A program made the position numbers and the translations under genes. Below, piece after piece: positions 9,657 to 17,382 of a stretch of DNA of 53,140 nucleotides; within the stretch, counting starts at the first letter, position 1, and the number at the start of each line of letters is the position of its first letter. The notes under the pieces are model-generated. The model did no database searches, had not been told where the DNA came from, and saw nothing but the letters and a program-made list of their open reading frames with translations. Source of the DNA: an uncultured Prevotella sp. (GTDB lineage: Bacteria > Bacteroidota > Bacteroidia > Bacteroidales > Bacteroidaceae); assembly GCA_945830345.1 (NCBI GenBank), contig CALZYS010000003.1:1-53140 (forward strand), given 5' to 3'.

Positions 9657-11810
9657 ATGAAGAAACAATTTACTAAGACATTTGCAACCTTGTTACTTGG
9701 AATAACAGTTGCCGGCAGTGCAGTTGCCGCAGAAAAGATTGACAGAAGTAAGGTAGTGACACGACATAATCCACATGTCACACAAATAGACTCATTGTCT
9801 TCGCTGACAGTGGGAAACGGGAGGTTTGCCTTTACCGTGGATGCTACGGGTTTACAAACTTTTCCTCTGAAATATTCAAAGGGAGTGCCACTCGGAACAA
9901 TGAGCGAATGGGGATGGCATTCGTTTCCAAATACCGAAGGTTATGAGGCTAAGGACGCATTGGCAAACCACGATTTCCACAGAGGTCATCCCGAATACTA
10001 CTCACTTCAGATAAAACAACCAGAACGAACTCGCAAGGCGGTGGATTATCTGAGGGCTAATCCTCATCGTCTGCATCTCGGAACAATAGGTTTTGACTTC
10101 ACCAACACTTCGAAGATTAAGGACATCGACCAGTATCTTGACCTTTGGACGGGAAAAATCGACAGTAAGTTCAGGTATGACGGACATGCATATCATGTAG
10201 AGACCGTATGTGATCCCAACGATGATTGTATTGCGGCGAATATCACATCCGATGGAAATATAGGAGTTGCTTTCAGTTTTGCCTATCCAACTGGAGGGCA
10301 TTGTGACGATGCATGCAAATGGGATGACGACAATCTGCATAAGACATCATTGCAAACAACAAAGAACTCTGCCATAATCACTCGACAGATCGACAATACC
10401 TTATATTATATATATATAACATGGAAAGGCAAAGCCGAAATCAAGCAAACTGGACTGCACAAAATAACCCTCAAGGCGAAAGGCAAGAGCCTCTCATTCT
10501 CGGCAACATTCCAAGAGGATTCCAATAAATCCGGTTTATCCAAAATATCCGGAAAAAATGTGAAATTCCCCGCCTCCCCCAACTTCCCCTCATGCGCCAA
10601 GGGCTCTGCCAATCGCTGGAGTGAATATTGGAACGAAGGCGGATTCATAGACCTCGGCAATGTGAAGGACAAAAGGGCTGCCGAACTTGAGCGACGCATC
10701 ATCCTCAGCCAATATCTTATGGGAGCTCAGGAGGCTGGCAATATCCCCCCGCAGGAAACAGGACTCACATATAACTCATGGTTCGGAAAGTTCCACCTCG
10801 AAATGACATGGTGGCATCTCGTTCATTATGGACTGTGGAACAAGCCCGAACTGCTCGACCGCCAGCTCTCCTGGTATGCCTCGGCTGAGGAAAAGGCGCG
10901 CCTGATAGCCCAACGCCAGGGATTCAAGGGAGTGAGATGGATGAAGATGACCGACCCCTCGGCTGAGGAAGCCCCGTCGAATGTCGGTTCGTTCCTGATA
11001 TGGCAGCAGCCCCATCTCACATATATGGCTGAACTGCTTTACCGTGCGGCAAAATCTGATGATGAGCGCGCCAAGGTATTGGACAAATACGGCAAGCTCG
11101 TGGATGAGACTGCCCTCTTCATGACTGATTTTGCCGAATATGACGCTCCCCGCGACCGGTATATCCTTCGTGGCTGTATTCCCGCACAGGAGACACTCAA
11201 GGCCGACTCCACGATTAACCCTCCCTTCGAACTGTCATATTGGCTCACCGCACTCGACATGTCGCAGAAGTGGAGAACGAGACGTGGACTCGCGCCTATG
11301 GAAGACACGCAAAAGGTGATTGACAAGTTGTCGCCCTTGGCGTTCAACTCCGACGGATTGTATCTCGCCGCCGAGAGTGCCGTCAACACATACACCGACA
11401 TTCGCATGACAAGCGACCATCCCGCCCTGCTCGGTGCCTTGGGAATGATGCCCGACAACAAACTGTTGGACAAAAAAGTGATGGCAAAGACCCTCAGATG
11501 GATATGGGACAACTGGAACTGGGACAAGACCTGGGGATGGGATTATCCCATGACGGCAATGACCTGTGCGCGACTTGGCGAAGCTGACATGGCGGTGGAT
11601 GCCTTGCTCATGCCTAAGCGCACGAACACATATCTCGTCAGCGGACATAACTATCAGGACCAGCGTCTTCGTCTCTATATGCCCGGAAACGGCGGCTTGC
11701 TCACTGCCGTAGCGATGATGTGTGCCGGCTGGGACGGATGCAACACATCAACACCCGGATTCCCCAAAGACTGGGATGTGAAATGGGAAGGACTGCTGCC
11801 AATGCCGTAA
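9657..11810 (+). CDS. Secreted putative (alpha/alpha)6-barrel glycoside hydrolase, family not assigned
   Basis: Signal peptide; N-terminal SLSSLTVGNGRFAFTVDATGLQTFPL and C-terminal six-hairpin-like repeats (FHLEMTWWHLVHYGLWNKPELLDRQLSWY; IWQQPHLTYMAELLYRA; WDYPMTAMTCARLGE). Confidence 0.6.
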   Translation: MKKQFTKTFATLLLGITVAGSAVAAEKIDRSKVVTRHNPHVTQIDSLSSLTVGNGRFAFTVDATGLQTFPLKYSKGVPLGTMSEWGWHSFPNTEGYEAKDALANHDFHRGHPEYYSLQIKQPERTRKAVDYLRANPHRLHLGTIGFDFTNTSKIKDIDQYLDLWTGKIDSKFRYDGHAYHVETVCDPNDDCIAANITSDGNIGVAFSFAYPTGGHCDDACKWDDDNLHKTSLQTTKNSAIITRQIDNTLYYIYITWKGKAEIKQTGLHKITLKAKGKSLSFSATFQEDSNKSGLSKISGKNVKFPASPNFPSCAKGSANRWSEYWNEGGFIDLGNVKDKRAAELERRIILSQYLMGAQEAGNIPPQETGLTYNSWFGKFHLEMTWWHLVHYGLWNKPELLDRQLSWYASAEEKARLIAQRQGFKGVRWMKMTDPSAEEAPSNVGSFLIWQQPHLTYMAELLYRAAKSDDERAKVLDKYGKLVDETALFMTDFAEYDAPRDRYILRGCIPAQETLKADSTINPPFELSYWLTALDMSQKWRTRRGLAPMEDTQKVIDKLSPLAFNSDGLYLAAESAVNTYTDIRMTSDHPALLGALGMMPDNKLLDKKVMAKTLRWIWDNWNWDKTWGWDYPMTAMTCARLGEADMAVDALLMPKRTNTYLVSGHNYQDQRLRLYMPGNGGLLTAVAMMCAGWDGCNTSTPGFPKDWDVKWEGLLPMP

Positions 11811-11822
11811 TTAATAGTATAT

Positions 11823-14800
11823 ATGAAAACACCTATATTATTGATAATGCTTATTCTCGCATTGCCCCAGGTGATGGCGGGAAGAAAATACCAATACTAT
11901 CCTGACGGGCGGGAGATAGTGTGCCTTAATGGCGAGAACAGATATACCAGGGCATTATACGGAACTCACGGTCCCTTTCGCCTTGAAACATCCGACCGCC
12001 CGATATTCGCCACGTTCAAGAAAGGCGAGTGCCGCAACCTCAGGCTCTATGCCATTATAGACAAGGAGAGAATTCCTCTCGACTCGGCATACTTTGACTG
12101 CGAGGCCCGATACCTTGGCGGAAGAAGAACTTATCGTCTGAGCCACGGAGACCTCAGGATTGATATATATGCCATGGCATCCTTCATTCAGGAAGAGGAT
12201 GCTATATTTAGATTCACTACGTCGGAGATAAAAAAAGGACGCACCAAGTCTCCATCCAAGAAGATTCAATTCGAGGCTGTCCTCACCAATGCAAGAAGCA
12301 GCAAGTTCCAGCGCAATGGTGACCTCGGAGTTGATGACTTGACGAAGTTTGAGCCAGCTCCAAATGCACAACCCATAGCAAAGGTAACATGGGACGGAGG
12401 AGGAGGAACCTACCTCCTATTAAAAACTAATAAAGAATTAGAGGGCAGCCCCACCCCCAACCCCTCCCTGGGGAGGGGGGATGGCTATGCAGATCTCGAA
12501 AACAGGTTTATTGAAGAGGAGAGAAGAAGACAGAACTTAATGTCGCGCGTTGAGATAAATACCCCCGACCCTCTGTTCAACACCCTCGGCAGTGTGCTTA
12601 TGGCAGCAGCCGACGGACTGTGGGACGGCAAGACGTGGCAGCATGGATGTATCGGTTGGCGAATACCCTTGGCAGGATGGCGAGGCTGTTATGTGGGCGA
12701 TGCCGTGGGGTGGACCGACCGCTCCTACCGTCATTTCCAGGCCTACGCACGCAGTCAGGTGAAGGATGTTCCCGCCACATTGCCCCATCCCCGCCAGGAC
12801 AGTGCCCTGAATATGGCAAGGGCAGAGAAGCGATGGGGAACGCAGATGTACAGCAACGGATATATCTGCCGCTATCCCGACCGCAACGACGTGATGCACC
12901 ACTACGACATGAACCTCAACTATATCGACGGACTGCTATGGCATCTCTCCTACGATGCCGACGAAAGAAAGCTCAGGGAGTTCTGGCCCGTACTGAAGAG
13001 TCATCTCGAATGGGAGAAACGCAATTTCGACCCCGACGGCGACCATCTCTACGACGCCTATTGCTGCATCTGGGCATCCGATGCCCTCTACTACAACGGT
13101 GGAGCCGTCACCCATTCCTCCGCATACAACTATCGTGGCAACCTACTTGCTGCACGCATCGCCGAACTCATTGGCGAGGACGGCAAGCCTTACCGTGACG
13201 AGGCTGAGGCTATCCTCAAGGAGATGAACGAACGTCTGTGGATGAAAGACCGGGGACACTGGGCGGAATTTCAGGACCTCATGGGACTCAAACGACTCCA
13301 CAAGAGTGCCGCCCTCTGGACTATCTACACCCCGATTGACTGTGGCGCATGTACGTCCGAACAGGCATATCTCGCCACTAAATACGTGGATCGCGACATT
13401 CCCCATATCCCCATTGTCATCGACGGGGAGAAGTCAAACGGATACACCCTCTCCACCACCGACTGGATGCCATACGCCTGGAGCACCAACAACGTGGCTC
13501 ATGAGGAAGTGGCAAACATGGCATTGGCTTATTTCCAGGCAGGACGCACCGACGAGGGATTCCGCCTGCTGAAGAGCGACCTCACCGACGAGATGCTCCT
13601 TGGCAAGTCGCCCGGCAACTTCGGGCAAATCAGTTTCTACGACCGCGAGCGCAACGAGGCATACCGTGATTTCGGCGACAACCTCGGCATCACGAGCCGT
13701 GCGATTATCAACGGACTCTTCGGCATCACTCCCGACGCCCTCAACGGACAGTGCATCCTCAAACCTGCCTTCCCCGAAGAATGGAACGAGGCAAGCATAC
13801 GCACTCCCTATCTCAGCTTCACCTACAAGCGTGAGGGCAATCGTGACATATATCAGATAGAACAGCATTTCGCGCAGCCCCTGAAAATCGTGGTAAGGAC
13901 GAACGCGGGATGCGGGGCTTATATGGATACCGAAGGAACCACCGGCGAAAGCCAGACCATCATCGTAGATCGCACCCTTCTGCCACAGCCGCCTGCATAT
14001 CCCGAGATTCCGTCGGCAAGAAACGATGTGACCTCCAAGGACTACATACGCCGTATGGGACTTGAGGACATCACCCCAAATTCCTCCGACAGGCATGAGA
14101 TGATAGACATCACCGGGGCATACAACGCAAATGTCAACGACATCTTCCGCAACAGATACGAGAGTCCGCGTCCCCCATACACCACCCTTCAGCTCCCCGT
14201 GCAGGGAATTGGCGAGTGGTGTCATCCCAAGCAGACTGCCGAGATAGACGATACGGGGCTCAGGGCTTGCGCCACACCGCTTCCGGGCAATGATGCCCTT
14301 GGAGTATATGATACAGGCAAGGGAGTTAGTTTCCTCATTCCGCGCCGGGGAAGCAACATAGTCTTCTCCTCGCTTTGGGATAATTATCCCGATGAGGTGC
14401 TTGTCCCGGTTTCTCCCAAGTCGCAGTCCTGCCATGCCGCCTATCTGATGTTGGCAGGCACAACCAACAACATGCAGAGCCGCATAGACAATGCCCTCAT
14501 ATTGGCAGAATATGAAGACGGTGCCTGCGACACCCTCCGACTTGAGAATCCGATAAACTGGCCCACTATCAACGAGGAGTTCATCTTCGACAACAATGCC
14601 TTCTGGTCAGCCCCCGTGATGCCTCTCCGTTTCCGTCTTGACAACGGCAAGGTAGGGCGACATATTAATGCCAAGAAACTCCTGTCAGCCGTTCCGGCCA
14701 AGCACAATGGCAAGGAGAAGAAGATAGGCGAGGACAATCGCTATACCATCGACAAGGGAGCGGGAGTGATATTGAAGATGCCGCTTGATTCCTCCCGCAG

Positions 14801-14876
14801 GATAAGAGCCATCCGCATCAAGACCCTCTCCAATGACATCGTCGTAGGACTGATGGCTGTAACTATGGAAAGATAA
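11823..14876 (+). CDS. DUF4450-like secreted protein, probably a glycosidase with an (alpha/alpha)6 domain
   Basis: Signal peptide; NRYTRALYGTHGPFRLETSDRPIFATFKKGECRNLRLY resembles DUF4450; C-terminal AEIxGEDGKPYRDEAEAILKEMNERLW / STTDWMPYAWSTNNVAHEEVANMALAYFQAGR toroid-like region; 12 nt downstream of the previous gene. Confidence 0.6.
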   Translation: MKTPILLIMLILALPQVMAGRKYQYYPDGREIVCLNGENRYTRALYGTHGPFRLETSDRPIFATFKKGECRNLRLYAIIDKERIPLDSAYFDCEARYLGGRRTYRLSHGDLRIDIYAMASFIQEEDAIFRFTTSEIKKGRTKSPSKKIQFEAVLTNARSSKFQRNGDLGVDDLTKFEPAPNAQPIAKVTWDGGGGTYLLLKTNKELEGSPTPNPSLGRGDGYADLENRFIEEERRRQNLMSRVEINTPDPLFNTLGSVLMAAADGLWDGKTWQHGCIGWRIPLAGWRGCYVGDAVGWTDRSYRHFQAYARSQVKDVPATLPHPRQDSALNMARAEKRWGTQMYSNGYICRYPDRNDVMHHYDMNLNYIDGLLWHLSYDADERKLREFWPVLKSHLEWEKRNFDPDGDHLYDAYCCIWASDALYYNGGAVTHSSAYNYRGNLLAARIAELIGEDGKPYRDEAEAILKEMNERLWMKDRGHWAEFQDLMGLKRLHKSAALWTIYTPIDCGACTSEQAYLATKYVDRDIPHIPIVIDGEKSNGYTLSTTDWMPYAWSTNNVAHEEVANMALAYFQAGRTDEGFRLLKSDLTDEMLLGKSPGNFGQISFYDRERNEAYRDFGDNLGITSRAIINGLFGITPDALNGQCILKPAFPEEWNEASIRTPYLSFTYKREGNRDIYQIEQHFAQPLKIVVRTNAGCGAYMDTEGTTGESQTIIVDRTLLPQPPAYPEIPSARNDVTSKDYIRRMGLEDITPNSSDRHEMIDITGAYNANVNDIFRNRYESPRPPYTTLQLPVQGIGEWCHPKQTAEIDDTGLRACATPLPGNDALGVYDTGKGVSFLIPRRGSNIVFSSLWDNYPDEVLVPVSPKSQSCHAAYLMLAGTTNNMQSRIDNALILAEYEDGACDTLRLENPINWPTINEEFIFDNNAFWSAPVMPLRFRLDNGKVGRHINAKKLLSAVPAKHNGKEKKIGEDNRYTIDKGAGVILKMPLDSSRRIRAIRIKTLSNDIVVGLMAVTMER
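12443..12481. repeat. GC-rich palindromic repeat element carried in frame inside the DUF4450-like gene
   Basis: GGCAGCCCCACCCCCAACCCCTCCCTGGGGAGGGGGGA; CCCCTCCC (12461-12468)/GGGAGGGG (12471-12478) palindrome; encodes GSPTPNPSLGRG. Confidence 0.65.
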
Positions 14877-14886
14877 CAATATAAAA

Positions 14887-14926
14887 AGACCGGCGTAATC
14901 CTATGGGATGGAATTACGTCGGTCCT
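14887..14926. terminator. Terminator between convergent 11823..14876 (+) and GH2 14950..17340 (-)
   Basis: GACCGGCGTAATCC (14888-14901) / GGAATTACGTCGGTC (14910-14924), near-perfect stem with A/T flanks. Confidence 0.7.
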
Positions 14927-14949
14927 TAACTAACTAAAAATTTACGAAA

Positions 14950-17340
14950 CTACATTGTATTGAGTTTTAATCTCTGAGTCTTGTATTTGTCACTTGCCAC
15001 TTCAAGGGTTATATTGGAGGCTGACTCACCTGCACGGAGAATGACGAGGGCACTGCCCATGAAGAGACTGCGCTCGGTGCCTACGGCAAGTTCGTCGGAT
15101 GAGATGTTGCCGTTGTCAACAGCTACTATCTCGGCATCACCCATAACGGAGAAACGTAGATTCTCGCCGGCGGAGAACACCCGTCTGCCCTTCTTATCTA
15201 CGGCAATCACCCTGACGTGCAGCAGGTCCTTGCCGTCAGCATGCCATGTCTGTGCGTCGGGTATCAGTTTGAGGGCAACGGCATTGCCTGTTGTCTCCAA
15301 GTTGTGGCGTGCCACCTCCTTGCCGCCGTTGCGTGCAATGGCGGTCAGAGTGCCCGACTTATACTCGATGTTGTCCCACTTGATGCGGTTGCGCTCCTTG
15401 GGGTTGGTGCTGTTCTGCTTCACGCCAAGGCTCTTGCCGTTGAGCTTCAGCTCCACCTCCTCGGCGTTGGTGTAGGTATAGAGCGAAAGCTTTTCGCCCT
15501 CCTGCCTGTTCCAGTTCTCTGAATAGCTACCGATGGCAACGTTCACTCCGTTCCACATCTGCTCGCCCTTCTTTCCCTTCTCAATCACGGCGAGGTGGAC
15601 GGTGGGCTCATCTGAGAACATGCTCTTGAGAAAGTAAGCGTCGGGTTTGGGCTGTAGGGAGATGTCGAACACGCCCTGGTTCCATCCCTTGATGGGCCAT
15701 CCCATACTCTCGCCGAGATAGTCGATGGCTCCCCAGTAGGCAAGACCTACAACCTTGTCAAGGTCCATCTCGAAGAAGTTGGGACCCATGGCGGCAGTGC
15801 TTGCCTCGCTCTGATAGAATATCTTCTCGGGATAACGACGCGAGTCGCCGGGGAAGTACATATAGCGGTAGTTATACGAGTTGACCTCAGTGGCTATCGC
15901 CAACGGGGCGGGGATGGAGTCGGTGTCGATGTCGCGGTAGCGGGGGTGCATGGCGACGGTGGTCAGGCGGGTGTTGTCATATCTGTGAAGGAGTTCCTTT
16001 TGCAGATTGTATGCCGTCACTCCCCAGTCGTTGAAGGGGAGGTTGGCGTATTGCTGAAGTTCATTGCCGAGACTCCACATAACGACAGAGGGATGGTTGC
16101 GGTCGCGCTTCACCCATTCGGGCACGTCGCGCTGCCACAGAGCCTCCCATTCCACGCGGCCTCCGGCATACTGCGTGAGCCACTTGTCATACAGCTCATC
16201 CACGACGAGGATGCCATAGCGGTCGCATAGGCGCATAAAATCCTCGCTGTAGGGATTGTGGGATGTGCGGATATGGTTGTAGCCGAAAGACTTCATCAAC
16301 TGTATGCGCTTCTCGATGGCACGGGGATAGGCTGCGGCACCAAGGGCACCGAGGGTGTGGTGGTTGGCATATCCCTTGAGCAGCACCTTCTTGCCGTTGA
16401 GCTTGAATCCGCATGAGGGCGAGAACTCGATGGTGCGCACGCCAAACTGCTCGCGTATCTGGTCAACGGTGTTGCCGTTGGCGTCGAAGAGGGTCACCTC
16501 GGCGGTATATAGATAAGGTGACTCGCACGACCAGAGATTGGCGTTCTTAATCTCCATCGGCTGGAGTTCATACTCGCGTGTGCGCCATTTTGCGTTGAAG
16601 GTGATATCCTGCTTCTGCTGTGCAACAACCTGTCCGTTGGCATCATAGATCTTCACCTCGGCAGGAATCTTATCCACCTTGTTGAAGCATGCAATCTCAG
16701 CCTGAATCTTCACCTTGCTGTTGTTTTCGGTGCGGATGAAGAGCGGATGGCGCGGGAAGTAGAGTTTCTTGTCGGTGACGATGAGGTTGACATCGCGATA
16801 GAGTCCTCCGCCGGTGTACCAACGGGAATTATTTGGCTGTTGGGTATTAGCCTTGACGATGATTTCGTTCTCCTCGCCGAATTTGAGCAGACTTGTGATT
16901 TCTGAGTCAAAGCCAAGATAGCCGTAGTCGGTCTTGCCGATATGCTTGCCGTTGAGCCACACGTCGCCCACGAGCATGATGCCCTGGAAGTCGAGCACTA
17001 CTCTCTTGCCCTTCCATTCTGCCTTGGGGGTGAGGGAGTATCTGTACCATCCCACGTTCATCTCCTTGAAGCCACGTGGACTGAGTCGGCTGCGCACGTT
17101 GCTGCCTGCGTCGCTATTGTCGGGACGCTCCGAGGGGTCGGGTTCCACCCATGGCTGTCCGATGAGGAAGTCATGCGGCAGGTTAACCTTCTCGCTCTTG
17201 GCGTTCTTCACTGCCTCAATGCCCGACAGTTCACCGAGGTGGAACTGCCATCCCGCATTCAGGCTTATAGTATCTCTCACTGCGGCTGACGCTTCTCCAA
17301 CGAGCATTGCCATAGCCGCTAATATCATAAGTTTTTTCAT
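14950..17340 (-). CDS. GH2 beta-galactosidase-like, secreted
   Basis: GH2 signatures: RDTISLNAGWQFHLG, FNHIRTSHNPY-like YNHIRTSHNPYSEDFMRLCDRYGILVVDELYD, NHPSVVMWSLGNELQQ. Confidence 0.88.
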   Translation of the reverse strand: MKKLMILAAMAMLVGEASAAVRDTISLNAGWQFHLGELSGIEAVKNAKSEKVNLPHDFLIGQPWVEPDPSERPDNSDAGSNVRSRLSPRGFKEMNVGWYRYSLTPKAEWKGKRVVLDFQGIMLVGDVWLNGKHIGKTDYGYLGFDSEITSLLKFGEENEIIVKANTQQPNNSRWYTGGGLYRDVNLIVTDKKLYFPRHPLFIRTENNSKVKIQAEIACFNKVDKIPAEVKIYDANGQVVAQQKQDITFNAKWRTREYELQPMEIKNANLWSCESPYLYTAEVTLFDANGNTVDQIREQFGVRTIEFSPSCGFKLNGKKVLLKGYANHHTLGALGAAAYPRAIEKRIQLMKSFGYNHIRTSHNPYSEDFMRLCDRYGILVVDELYDKWLTQYAGGRVEWEALWQRDVPEWVKRDRNHPSVVMWSLGNELQQYANLPFNDWGVTAYNLQKELLHRYDNTRLTTVAMHPRYRDIDTDSIPAPLAIATEVNSYNYRYMYFPGDSRRYPEKIFYQSEASTAAMGPNFFEMDLDKVVGLAYWGAIDYLGESMGWPIKGWNQGVFDISLQPKPDAYFLKSMFSDEPTVHLAVIEKGKKGEQMWNGVNVAIGSYSENWNRQEGEKLSLYTYTNAEEVELKLNGKSLGVKQNSTNPKERNRIKWDNIEYKSGTLTAIARNGGKEVARHNLETTGNAVALKLIPDAQTWHADGKDLLHVRVIAVDKKGRRVFSAGENLRFSVMGDAEIVAVDNGNISSDELAVGTERSLFMGSALVILRAGESASNITLEVASDKYKTQRLKLNTM

Positions 17341-17382
17341 TCCTAATTTCTAATTCCTAATTTCTAATTCCTAATTCCTAAT
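17341..17382. repeat. Tandem heptamer spacer between CE12 and GH2 genes
   Basis: tcctaatttctaattcctaatttctaattcctaattccta. Confidence 0.85.

Noticed and set aside
13434-14435. 333-aa minus-strand ORF opposite the DUF4450-like gene
   Set aside because: Shadow ORF; no recognisable domain and it overlaps a well-supported CDS.
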